Shown here piece after piece: positions 17,538 to 25,468 of a stretch of DNA of 34,253 nucleotides; positions within the stretch are counted from its first letter, which is position 1, and each line of letters opens with the position of its first letter. Under the pieces are notes generated by a model that had not been told where the DNA came from, searched no databases, and saw only the letters and a program-made list of their open reading frames with translations. This DNA comes from Pseudomonadota bacterium (GTDB lineage Bacteria > Myxococcota_A > Polyangia > Fen-1088). The position numbers and the translations under genes are program-made. The DNA lies in NCBI GenBank assembly GCA_017881245.1, contig JADGRC010000164.1:1-34253 (forward strand). The letters are read 5' to 3'.

Positions 17538-19057
17538 CGGCACGGCGGGCCGGCAGGCCACGTTCGGGGGTGCCGAATGCTTCGCCAGGTTCGGCGGCAC
17601 GACGGCCGGGGAGAATCCTCGCGCTCGGCGCGTCGCTCGCCGTCGTTTCCGGGATCGTGCCCACCGTCGTTGCCGGGGTCGTTCTTGGCCCGATCGGGTG
17701 CGCGGGCGCGCCGTGGCTCCTGGGCGAGCCCTTGGATGGAAAGCCTTCGATTCCTTCGACCAGCCGAGCCGAAACCGTCGCCGATCACCGGCGCAAGCTG
17801 GGCGATGCGCGCCGACGCCAGGAGAAAGTGACGGAGATCGCCGAGCTGTCCGCTCTGGAGCAACGGGGTGCGCTCGGTGTCGCTGAAACATCCCGGTTCG
17901 TGGACTTGCTGAAAGAACGAGCCCGGGACTGGATCGCTCTTGAAAGGCCGATTCCGCTCGTGGACGATCTCCGGCACATCGTGGCCCTCGATCCGGCGCG
18001 CGAGCGGTCGCTTGGCGTCGCCTTGCGAAACGCCGAGCGCGCGGCCGGCGATCTGTGGCTGGCGCTCGGGGAAAATACGCGCGCCGAGGCCGAGTACCGC
18101 CGCGCCGAGCGTCTGGGAGCGCCGCGCATGGTATTTCGTCTTCGCGCCGCGTGGGGCGCGTCGCCGGCGGATCTCGACGGCGAGATCCTCGAACAGGCTC
18201 TGGCCGAGCTACCTGACCGCGTGTTGGCACCGTTCACGATCGCCTACCTGGCCTCTGGCGCGGCCAAGCCGCCCCTCCTGCGCAAGGCCTTGCGCGCGGC
18301 ACGCGTATATGGCCCGGTTGATATTGAGAACCGGATCGAAGCCCTACCGATGGCCGCCACCTTCAAAACAGATCTGGTCGCGGGTGTCACGAGGGATCTC
18401 GGCCATGATGGCGTTTCGGGTGACGAGCGGGAGCGGTCGCCGCGCGCGGGGGCAGCCCCAGCGCCAGCGACGCTGGTGGAGCCCGGGCCGGACGATCGGC
18501 TTTACGGCGGCGTGACGCTGGCCCGGGCTTTGTTGCCATTGTACGACGCGTTTCCAGAACTGGTGGCGCCCGGACCACGGTCTCGCGCCTGGTCCGATCT
18601 GCTGGTGGCGGAAGATCCGACGTCGCCCGATTCCCTGGAACTGGCGGCGTTGATCGACGCAAGAGCCGGCCGGTTGGAGGGCGCGGCTCGGAAGATGGGT
18701 GACTTGGTCTTCTACTCACCGGATCGAGCGGCGGCGTATGGGCGGGTCGCGCGCGTCTGGGAGCGTTCGGGCCAGGAACGCCGCGCCTGTTTGGCGTGGG
18801 AGAGGGCCACGCACTTCGGGCCGGTGGATGACCCCCGTTGGTGCGATCTCGTGGCTTGTTTGCGACGCAATCCGCGCGCGGGCGACGTGGCGGCGGTCGA
18901 ACGATTCACGCGCGAACGCTCGCCGCTTCTCACCTGCGCGGCGGACGCGGGGACGGTGCCGGTCGACGCTGGCACCTCCGACATCCCGGCGGGGGAGGCT
19001 CGTGACGCCGGCGTCACGGATGCGGCGGCCGCTTGGCATGGCGGAAGCTCAGACTGA
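17534..19057 (+). CDS. Membrane-anchored TPR-like protein
   Basis: 507 residues. A basic N-terminus and one membrane helix (about 28-50) are followed by a mostly helical region. Helix pairs resembling tetratricopeptide repeats are visible, for example AAGDLWLALGENTRAEAEYR in the first half and AAYGRVARVWERSGQERRA near the end. The middle has an Arg/Ala/Pro-rich linker (about 295-315). The tail is Asp/Ala/Gly-rich with repeated DAGT/DAG units. The ATG overlaps the stop of the RND-like gene (ATGA) and has a GGAG about ten bases upstream, so the two proteins are probably made together. A role as a partner of the RND-like protein is inferred. A cysteine at 56 (PIGC) lacks a proper lipobox. Confidence 0.7.
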   Translation: MTARRAGRPRSGVPNASPGSAARRPGRILALGASLAVVSGIVPTVVAGVVLGPIGCAGAPWLLGEPLDGKPSIPSTSRAETVADHRRKLGDARRRQEKVTEIAELSALEQRGALGVAETSRFVDLLKERARDWIALERPIPLVDDLRHIVALDPARERSLGVALRNAERAAGDLWLALGENTRAEAEYRRAERLGAPRMVFRLRAAWGASPADLDGEILEQALAELPDRVLAPFTIAYLASGAAKPPLLRKALRAARVYGPVDIENRIEALPMAATFKTDLVAGVTRDLGHDGVSGDERERSPRAGAAPAPATLVEPGPDDRLYGGVTLARALLPLYDAFPELVAPGPRSRAWSDLLVAEDPTSPDSLELAALIDARAGRLEGAARKMGDLVFYSPDRAAAYGRVARVWERSGQERRACLAWERATHFGPVDDPRWCDLVACLRRNPRAGDVAAVERFTRERSPLLTCAADAGTVPVDAGTSDIPAGEARDAGVTDAAAAWHGGSSD

Positions 19058-19078
19058 GGGCGCTCATCTTTCTTCGTT

Positions 19079-19099
19079 GGGTGTCCTTTTGAGACACCC
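19079..19099. terminator. Hairpin between convergent TPR and sulfatase-like genes
   Basis: GGGTGTC (19079-19085) and GACACCC (19093-19099) pair perfectly around a seven-base loop CTTTTGA. It lies in the 61-bp convergent gap and could end transcription from both sides; no downstream T-run is present. Confidence 0.4.
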
Positions 19100-19118
19100 G
19101 GAGCACCCCCAAGGGAAT

Positions 19119-21398
19119 TCAGTGTTTCCGTTCCTCGAAGGCCATCAGCATGGCGCGCATGCGGTCGAAGGCGGCGCGCTGCCCGGGATCGTCGGAGAGG
19201 TTGTGCTTCTCGCCGGGATCGCGGGCGAGGTCGTACAGTTCCCAGCGCCGCTCGCTGACGCGGTGGATGACCTTCTTGTCGCCGTCAATCATCATGGACG
19301 CGTGGTGGGGCCAGGCGGTGGCGGGCATGAGCTCGCCGTAAAGGGGGCGCGCCGGCAGCGTTTGGCCGGCGATGGCCGGCAGCAGGCTCCGACCCCGAAA
19401 CGACCTGGGAACGGGCGCGCCAACCAGCTCCACGAGCGTCGGGGCCAGGTCCACCGCCGCGACGGGTTCGTCGCTGATCATGGCAGCGCGTCCTGGAATC
19501 GCGATGATGAGCGGAATCCGCAGTTGCTCGTCGAAGAGATCTTGCCCGTGAAAATATGCCTTGTGTTCGCCCCAGGCCTCCCCGTGATCCGCCATCACGA
19601 CGATCGCGGTGCTCTTCGCCAATCCCAGGTCACTCACGGCTTTCAGCAATTTGCCCACCCACATGTCGACGAATGCGATCTCGTTGTCGTATTTCTCCAT
19701 CAATCCAGCCACCCCGCTCGCGCCGGTGCCGGGGAATTCCTTGTGAGGCATGTAGCTCGAATGCGGTTCGAACAAGTGCGTCCAAAGTACGAATCGCTCA
19801 TGCGTCGCCGCCGCTTTCCTCAGCCGCGCCAGGACCCGCGGAACGATTCGTGGTGATGCCGAATCTTTGTTTGATTCCGCGATGGTTCCGGCACCATCGT
19901 TCGACCATTCCTTGAAGTCTTTGCTGATGCCTCGATCCGGCGTGAAATAGAAGTGCGAAAAAATGCCGACCGGCGTCAGGCCAGCGGCACGCAAATCCTC
20001 GAAGAACGTGTGGTTGGCCGGAAGCACGACGGGATAGTTGACCGTCGCCTTGTCCCACTTCACCGCCGACGGATACTGACTGGTCAAAATGGCGGGGAAC
20101 GATCGGGGCGTGTTGGGCGCCTGCGACCACACGCGTTTGAAGTATGCCCCCCGATTCGCGAGCGCATCGAGGTTGGGGGTCAGTGACCGCCCGCTTGCAT
20201 TCCTGTAGCCGGCGACGCCGAGGCGATCTCCGCGGAGGGCGTCGATGGTGACAATCAGGATGTTGCCCTTGAACGCGGTGCCCGCCACGACCGCGTCCGG
20301 CGCGCCGGTCGCATCGCCGCCGGTGCCCGTCCTGCCAGGACCGGACGCCTTGGCGACTGCCACCACAGGATTGGCATCGGTCGCGTCTTCGATTGAAGGG
20401 TCCTCGGCGATGGGCGCGGCGTCTCCTCCCTCGCAGTTCTCGTCGATATGGTTTCCGGGGATGTCTTCCGCGCCTGGGTGGACATCCGCGTTCTTGTCGT
20501 CGCAGTCTCCCCCCCCGAAGCGCGCCGAGAAACCGTCGCCGTCGCCGTCCGTGGCGGCCCGCGCGATGCGCAAGGCCATGCGCAATCCCAACGAGCCTTC
20601 GTCCGCGGCTTGAAACGCAGGACTGCTTTCCGGCAGTCGAGATGCCGCAAGCAGCGACACGACGACGACGGTGACGATCGCAAGCGAAAGAAAAGTCGCC
20701 GGCACGAGCGGTGCCAGGCGCCGGCCCACCGTCGAGCGGTACCAGAAAAGACCGTGCGCAAGCCCCGCGACGGCGGCCATTGCGAGGGCCACGAAGGGCG
20801 AAAGGTCGAGAACGCGCCAGTCGGCCCGCGAAAACGCGCCCGCGGTCGCGACAATTCCTGTGGCCGCTCCGGCCACCAACAGCAGCGATGTCCGGCTGGC
20901 ACGCGCGGGGCGCGGCAGTCGTGGCGTGACCCAACGCCCGATTGGCCTGAGCAACCCGACCGCGATCGCCCCCCCGAACGGCGCCGCCAGCAGAACCAGT
21001 CCCGCGACCGCGATGGTTGCCAACTTGTCGCTCTGCATCGGCCGAACGACGACCTTGTGCCCAAGGGCGACGATGCACGCCATGACCATGATCCCGCTCG
21101 TCGCGGCCAGAATACCGGTCACCACCAGTGAATCGCGGCGTTCGTCCGCCGCCAGGCCCGCGATCCCCCCCGGAAGCGCGCGGACAACGCCGGTGGCCAG
21201 CAAGCCGAGGACCGCCGCGGCCACCATTCCCGCGGCGCCGTAGAGTCCCAGTCCGAGCAAAAACAAACCGGGCAGGCTCCCGGTGCTCGAAGAGGCGCGA
21301 ACCACGCTGACGAGCACATCCAGCATCCCGGCGCCGATGCATCCCGCCAAGATGGAAGCGGCGATGGGGCCGAGGCGCCAGCGAAAAGTCATTCCCAT
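19119..21398 (-). CDS. Membrane-embedded sulfatase/alkaline-phosphatase-fold protein with MopE-like motif
   Basis: 759 residues in three parts. Residues 10-255 hold about seven hydrophobic helices. Residues 283-326 form an Asp/Cys-rich segment (DGDGDGF, GGDCDDKNADVHPGAEDI, HIDENCEGGD), the pattern of the MopE-related metal-binding repeat common in myxobacteria. From residue 378 there is a sulfatase-fold domain: VTIDALRGDRLG with D386, and MADHGEAWGEH with D604 and H605 as metal ligands. At the nucleophile site the sequence is APNTPRSFPAILTS, so the formylglycine Cys/Ser is absent and T430 probably takes its place, as in LtaS-like phosphotransferases. True sulfatase action is therefore doubtful. 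The ATG has AAGG seven bases upstream. It is divergent from a second sulfatase-fold gene. Confidence 0.85.
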   Translation of the reverse strand: MGMTFRWRLGPIAASILAGCIGAGMLDVLVSVVRASSSTGSLPGLFLLGLGLYGAAGMVAAAVLGLLATGVVRALPGGIAGLAADERRDSLVVTGILAATSGIMVMACIVALGHKVVVRPMQSDKLATIAVAGLVLLAAPFGGAIAVGLLRPIGRWVTPRLPRPARASRTSLLLVAGAATGIVATAGAFSRADWRVLDLSPFVALAMAAVAGLAHGLFWYRSTVGRRLAPLVPATFLSLAIVTVVVVSLLAASRLPESSPAFQAADEGSLGLRMALRIARAATDGDGDGFSARFGGGDCDDKNADVHPGAEDIPGNHIDENCEGGDAAPIAEDPSIEDATDANPVVAVAKASGPGRTGTGGDATGAPDAVVAGTAFKGNILIVTIDALRGDRLGVAGYRNASGRSLTPNLDALANRGAYFKRVWSQAPNTPRSFPAILTSQYPSAVKWDKATVNYPVVLPANHTFFEDLRAAGLTPVGIFSHFYFTPDRGISKDFKEWSNDGAGTIAESNKDSASPRIVPRVLARLRKAAATHERFVLWTHLFEPHSSYMPHKEFPGTGASGVAGLMEKYDNEIAFVDMWVGKLLKAVSDLGLAKSTAIVVMADHGEAWGEHKAYFHGQDLFDEQLRIPLIIAIPGRAAMISDEPVAAVDLAPTLVELVGAPVPRSFRGRSLLPAIAGQTLPARPLYGELMPATAWPHHASMMIDGDKKVIHRVSERRWELYDLARDPGEKHNLSDDPGQRAAFDRMRAMLMAFEERKH

Positions 21399-21490
21399 TC
21401 GCGAACCTTGCAGCTACCACGAGCGGCAGGCCCGCACAAACCCAACCGAGAGGCATCGTGAGAGCCGTCGCCCGGTCGGCCGTACATTCC

Positions 21491-21550
21491 CGAATCTTGA
21501 CTGGCGTCCCCGAATCTTGACGGGCGTCGCCGAATCTTGACTGGCGTCGA
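21491..21550. repeat. Three tandem 20-bp repeats between divergent sulfatase-like genes
   Basis: Three adjoining copies of CGAATCTTGACTGGCGTC plus two variable bases (starting at 21491, 21511 and 21531). The middle copy has G in place of T at position 12. Each copy holds a dyad GAC-N4-GTC (perfect GACG-GG-CGTC in the middle copy) and a TTGAC reminiscent of a -35 box. The 20-bp spacing is about two helical turns. They lie 93 bp from the start of the membrane sulfatase-like gene and 118 bp from the start of the lipoprotein one, so they may be an array of regulator sites. The rest of the 269-bp gap shows nothing I can name. Confidence 0.7.
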
Positions 21551-21667
21551 TGGTCGCGTTACTTCCGTTAACCCTTGGGCGCCCGATCCTCGCGAGCCTT
21601 GAAGAGTACGCGCAAGAGCACGGGCAAGTGCAGCCGCAAGCCCAACAGTCAGAACACGCGCACTTGT

Positions 21668-23989
21668 ATGCGCACGCAGGTGCTTCTTGTCGCGCTTGCC
21701 ACCGCAGGTTGCGGAATCGCGACCGGGGCGCCGCCTGAGGCGCCGCCCAAACCCATCGTGGACGTCGCGCCTGGTGCGAATGCGCGAGTCGCCATGGATC
21801 TCCTGAACAACCGGGTTCACGCCTCCGCCCATCGGGAGGGGGCTCTGATCATAGAGGCCGGCTCGCTGGATTTTCTCAAGTACATCGACGGCGGCTGGAA
21901 GACCTCCTGGATTCTGGGGGAGAAGGATGGGGGAGTCCCCGCGGCGTTTGTTTCGGGATTGTCCGGGCAGCTCTTCGTTCCCATTGACAGCGACGGAGAT
22001 GGGGTGGGGGGCACCGCGCCGGGCGCGGCGACACTGACGTTCACGGCGCGTTCGTTGGCGCCCAAGCAGAAGGTGTCCGTATTCGTCAACGAAACCCCCG
22101 TCGGAACCTTGGCTGTGGAGGCGGCGCACCGGGAGCGGTATCAGGTCGTCGTGCCGGCTGCGGCGATCCGCCCGGGTGAGAATCGAATTCGCTTCACGTT
22201 TCGCGCGGCCGCCGCCCTCGGAACGAAGCGCAGTGCAGCCGCTTTCACGGACTTGACGCTGGGCAAGGCCAACGCCGCGGGCGCTGCTGCCGCCACCGGC
22301 GCCGGGATCCCGGTCCTGGAACCTGTCGGCGCACGAGTCGCGGACGCGGTCCTCAGTGGCGTGCATCGGAGCGCTATCGCGATCGCGGGGAAGGGCTCCC
22401 GTCTGTCGTACTACCTTCAGATACCCGAAGGTGCGACGCTCGACCTGTCGCATGGCTCCGATGTGGCGGGGGCTCACGCAATCGTCCGCCTGGCCGTCGA
22501 CGGCCAGCCGCCCCGCCAGCTGCTGGACGCAGTTTCCGAAGGTCGATGGACGGACGTGTCGCTCCCGCTGGGCGTGGCCGCCGGCCGGGCCGCGCGCATC
22601 GATCTCGTCTCTCGCGGGGGGACCGTTCGGTGGGCCGAGCCCCGGCTCGTGGTTCGTGCGCCGTCGGGCCCAACCGTCCCGGCGGAGCCGCGCTTCGATC
22701 ACATCTTTGTGTGGATGGTCGACACCCTGCGCGCCGACAAGGTGCGCGTCTACAACCCGAAGACGCGGGTGGAGACCCCCAACTACGACGCCTTCGCCGC
22801 GGACGCGACGCGATTCGAATGGGCCCAGGTCCCGGGCACGTGGTCGTTGCCGTCCCACGCTTCGTTGCTGACGGGCGTCTATCCTCCGGTTCACAAGGCC
22901 ATCGCCCACGAGGCGAAGCTGTCGAAGGACGTCGCGTTCATCGCGGAGGAACTGAAGAAAAAAGGCTATCGGACAGCCATCTTCTCGTCGAACGGCTATG
23001 TGTCGGGCAAATGGGGATTCGAGCGCGGGTGGGACGCCTATCGAAACTTCATTCGTGAAAACTTGCCCAACGGGGCCGACTATCTGTGGAAAAACGCCAA
23101 GATCTGGGTTCTCCAGAACCAGAAGAAACCTGAGTTTGCCTACCTCGCCACGGTGGACCCACACGTTGCGTACACGCCCAAGCCCCAGTTCCTGAAGAAG
23201 TATTGGAACAAACCTTATAAGGGCCCGCTGAAACCCGCGCTGACCGGCGTGCAGCTTGGCTTAATCGGCGCGGGAAAGTTGAAGATCAACGACAATGACA
23301 AAGCGTATCTCGAAGCCTTGCATGATGGTGAGATCACCCAGAGCGACGCGGTGTTCGCGACGTTCATCGCCGACTTGAAGGCGGCCGGCCTTTACGAGCG
23401 TTCCGCGATCATCGTGGTGTCCGACCACGGCGACGAATTCGGCGAGCACGGACGGTTTGGGCACGGCCAGTCGGTCTATCAAGAGCTGACGCACGTTCCG
23501 TTGTTGATCCGCGCGCCCGGACGCATGCCGATCGGCAAGGTGATTCACGCCGACGTCGAGATAATGGATCTGTACACGACAATGATGGACCTGGCCGGAG
23601 CGCCGGTCGGCGAACGAATTCAGGGAACCTCGCTGGTGCCGCTCGCCTGGGACGAGGTGGGCGTGAGCCCCCGCGCCGCCTTCACGATCGATGGCCAGGT
23701 GGCTCGTGGCTTGAAGGTGGCGCGTTATCGCCTGGTCGCCGCATCGGGGCGTCTGGAGCTTTACGACGAGCTCGAGGATCGCTTGGAACAACAAAACATC
23801 GCTGCCCAGCGCCCGATCGCGTTACGCCAGATGCGGGGGGTGCTTGGCCTGTTGTACGCGTACGAGACACGCTGGTCGAAGTCGCGCTGGGGGACGGCCG
23901 CCAATGTCAGTGCGGAATTCGTGAAGGATCTGGGGCCTGAAACGCAGCGCCACGAGAAGCCGGACGCACCAACGCCGGCCAAGAACTGA
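21668..23989 (+). CDS. Sulfatase-family lipoprotein (Ser-type active site)
   Basis: 773 residues. The signal peptide MRTQVLLVALATAGC ends in a lipobox (LATAGC, C15), so it is a likely membrane-anchored lipoprotein. Residues 40-335 form a beta-rich extension, probably two sandwich-like domains, one holding an SDGDGVGG loop. The sulfatase domain (about 343-700) has FVWMVDTLRADKVR (D352), the nucleophile motif TWSLPSHASLLTG with S393 at the position of formylglycine, and VVSDHGDEFGEHGRFGHG (D586, H587). Ser at this position needs a radical-SAM maturase to become formylglycine, or it acts directly as in other alkaline-phosphatase-fold enzymes. The ATG is chosen because it starts the signal peptide; no ribosome site is obvious. 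Substrate unknown. Confidence 0.88.
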   Translation: MRTQVLLVALATAGCGIATGAPPEAPPKPIVDVAPGANARVAMDLLNNRVHASAHREGALIIEAGSLDFLKYIDGGWKTSWILGEKDGGVPAAFVSGLSGQLFVPIDSDGDGVGGTAPGAATLTFTARSLAPKQKVSVFVNETPVGTLAVEAAHRERYQVVVPAAAIRPGENRIRFTFRAAAALGTKRSAAAFTDLTLGKANAAGAAAATGAGIPVLEPVGARVADAVLSGVHRSAIAIAGKGSRLSYYLQIPEGATLDLSHGSDVAGAHAIVRLAVDGQPPRQLLDAVSEGRWTDVSLPLGVAAGRAARIDLVSRGGTVRWAEPRLVVRAPSGPTVPAEPRFDHIFVWMVDTLRADKVRVYNPKTRVETPNYDAFAADATRFEWAQVPGTWSLPSHASLLTGVYPPVHKAIAHEAKLSKDVAFIAEELKKKGYRTAIFSSNGYVSGKWGFERGWDAYRNFIRENLPNGADYLWKNAKIWVLQNQKKPEFAYLATVDPHVAYTPKPQFLKKYWNKPYKGPLKPALTGVQLGLIGAGKLKINDNDKAYLEALHDGEITQSDAVFATFIADLKAAGLYERSAIIVVSDHGDEFGEHGRFGHGQSVYQELTHVPLLIRAPGRMPIGKVIHADVEIMDLYTTMMDLAGAPVGERIQGTSLVPLAWDEVGVSPRAAFTIDGQVARGLKVARYRLVAASGRLELYDELEDRLEQQNIAAQRPIALRQMRGVLGLLYAYETRWSKSRWGTAANVSAEFVKDLGPETQRHEKPDAPTPAKN

Positions 23990-24084
23990 CGCGCCCGTCT
24001 GGGTCAGCCACTTCCGTCGTTCCGGTTAATAAATCATTCGGTGTCGCGCGCAATGGCTGCGTCCTCGCCGCATGTGTAGGGTCG

Positions 24085-24111
24085 AAAACGACCTTTCGGT
24101 ACGCGTTTTTT
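24085..24111 (+). terminator. Candidate terminator after the lipoprotein sulfatase gene
   Basis: AAAACG-ACC-TTTC-GGT-(ACG)-CGTTTT can pair as a nine-bp stem with a three-base bulge and ends in a T-run. A second small hairpin, TTTGCCC/GGGCGAA with a T-rich loop, follows at 24110-24133. The region 23990-24236 is more A/T-rich than its surroundings; no gene is seen in it. Confidence 0.4.
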
Positions 24112-24220
24112 GCCCTCCTTTTTTTGGGCGAAGTTACGAATAAAAATCGTGCTTGAAAGGTTTCGGAAACAGGAGGATCGTATTCTTGCAACCATAGGCG
24201 CCTCGTGTGCGCCACATTAA

Positions 24221-24228
24221 AGGGAGGG
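24221..24228 (+). promoter_or_regulatory. Very strong ribosome binding site of the small gene
   Basis: AGGGAGGG ends eight bases before the ATG at 24237. It is the strongest ribosome site I found in the window and the main reason to regard the small open frame as a gene. Confidence 0.65.
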
Positions 24229-24236
24229 TACTGGCT

Positions 24237-24443
24237 ATGAATTTGCGGCACATCGACCCTGGTTCCACGGATTGGATGGACGCGATGCTGGAGGGGGAGT
24301 TGCACAGCGGGCGGTTGAAACCCGTTAAGCGCGAGCCGGAGGTGGTCAAGTCCAAGACAGCCGCCGACGAGCCGATGTTGGCGGCGGGAGCCAGCGGCCG
24401 CGAAGCGACACTTAGTACGCATTCACCACCTGGATCGCGCTGA
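24237..24443 (+). CDS. Small uncharacterised protein (68 aa)
   Basis: I do not recognise it. The 68 residues begin MNLRHIDPGSTDWMDAMLEGEL, an amphipathic acidic N-terminal half, then a basic KPVKREPEVVKSK segment, then a Ser/Ala/Gly-rich tail. No signal peptide, membrane helix or Cys. The strong ribosome site at the correct spacing and the A/T-rich upstream region, which may hold a promoter, support it. The size and charge pattern would fit a small regulatory or adaptor protein, but that is a guess. It is convergent with the PfkB-type gene. Confidence 0.55.
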   Translation: MNLRHIDPGSTDWMDAMLEGELHSGRLKPVKREPEVVKSKTAADEPMLAAGASGREATLSTHSPPGSR

Positions 24444-24453
24444 CTTTTTGAGA

Positions 24454-24507
24454 CCCGCCCAAGACTGCGGTCCCCGGCATGCGGCGTGGACGCGAGGTGT
24501 GGGCGGG
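24454..24507. terminator. Inverted repeat between the small gene and the kinase gene
   Basis: CCCGCCC (24454-24460) and GGGCGGG (24501-24507) can pair around 40 bases that include a second partial pair, GTCC/GGAC. It fills the 73-bp convergent gap. There is no T-run after it, so terminator function is uncertain. Confidence 0.3.
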
Positions 24508-24516
24508 CCAAAGCCG

Positions 24517-25416
24517 CTATCCGGCGGCGGCTCGCTCGACGGCTTCCCGCGTGGGAATGCCGCCCTGTCCGCCGATGCTCGTGCAATTCAGACCCGCGGC
24601 GGCATTGGCGAACGGGACGGCTCGCTCCAAAGGCCAATCTTGTAGCAGAGCGTAGCCGAAGGCACCCCGGAATACCGAGCCGGCCCCGGTCACGTCCACC
24701 ACGTCGATCGCGAGAGCCTGCTGCCGAACGAGCTTATTCTCGTGTAGGCCGACCGCGCCGTCCTCTCCGAGCGTGACGACGGCGATTTCCGGGCCCATCT
24801 TGGTGAGTTCGACGAGCGTACGTTCCAGGTCCGATGAATGGGCAATCTCGGCAGCGACCCGTTCCGAGGCAATCACGATATCGGCCAGGTCCAGAAGCTC
24901 GCCGAGGCCTGGGCCCATGCGGCGAATTCCGAGCAGCACCCGCGCGCCGCGCGCCCGTGCGCGCTCTGCCGCCGCAATCTGAATGGCGGGCATCTCGGCG
25001 TCGATATAGAGCAGCCGAACCTGGTCGAACAGCGTCGGCGGCAGGTCCTTGACCTCCAGGGGCGTGGTGTCCCCGCGTGTGTAACGGACGTACCGCCGTC
25101 CTGCCCGGTCCTCGATCAGTGTGAAGGTCACCGGCGACATCCGGTCGGCCTCGAGCAGCACCGAAGAAGTATCGACACCAAAGCTGCCCAACCGCCGCTG
25201 AATGATCTGTCCGAACTCGTCATCGCCCAGACGTCCGAAGTACTTCGCCCTGGCGCCAAACGCCGCCATGGTCGCGAGCGCCGTGCCGGTTGGACCACCC
25301 GCTTGAACCGTGAAAGTCGTCATCTCGACCGACGGGTCTCGGGACCGCGGGCCGAAGCCGATCTGATCTAGCGTGGCCAAGCCGACCCCGACGACGTCGG
25401 GTATTTGCTCCGGCAT
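24517..25416 (-). CDS. PfkB-family sugar kinase lacking the catalytic Asp
   Basis: 299 residues of the ribokinase/PfkB fold. Visible are a substrate-side GG element (AGGPTGTALATMAAFGARAKYFGRLGDDEFG, about 39-69) and the ATP/anion-hole motif DVTGAGSVFRGAF (241-253). In active members this reads D-x-x-GAGD, the last Asp being the catalytic base; here it is Ser (S247, codon TCG, at least two base changes from an Asp codon). The first element is also GGPTG, where many members have GGNxxN. It may be a pseudokinase or use another base. The ATG is chosen; a GTG two codons upstream is possible. It is 52 bp downstream of the large MFS/SpeE-like gene on the same strand, with a hairpin between them. Confidence 0.85.
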   Translation of the reverse strand: MPEQIPDVVGVGLATLDQIGFGPRSRDPSVEMTTFTVQAGGPTGTALATMAAFGARAKYFGRLGDDEFGQIIQRRLGSFGVDTSSVLLEADRMSPVTFTLIEDRAGRRYVRYTRGDTTPLEVKDLPPTLFDQVRLLYIDAEMPAIQIAAAERARARGARVLLGIRRMGPGLGELLDLADIVIASERVAAEIAHSSDLERTLVELTKMGPEIAVVTLGEDGAVGLHENKLVRQQALAIDVVDVTGAGSVFRGAFGYALLQDWPLERAVPFANAAAGLNCTSIGGQGGIPTREAVERAAAG

Positions 25417-25433
25417 GCCCACATCGTATCACG

Positions 25434-25450
25434 ACGCTCGCCGCGAGCGT
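25434..25450 (-). other. GC-rich hairpin between the MFS/SpeE-like gene and the kinase gene
   Basis: ACGCTCG-CCG-CGAGCGT (read on the plus strand) is a perfect seven-bp stem with a three-base loop. It lies in the 52-bp gap and is not followed by a U-tract, so it may be an mRNA processing or stability element instead of a terminator. Confidence 0.4.
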
Positions 25451-25468
25451 GGGGCTCCGCGAATCCGC

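Noticed and set aside
19798-21456. Open frame of about 550 codons in another frame of the membrane sulfatase-like gene
   Set aside because: Shadow frame; the gene with helices and metal motifs is in the other frame.
21491-21550. Tandem repeats as a short CRISPR array
   Set aside because: The copies adjoin with no spacers and no cas genes are near.
21389-23164. Open frame of about 590 codons opposite the lipoprotein sulfatase
   Set aside because: Antisense to a gene with clear motifs; no recognisable domain and Arg-rich composition.
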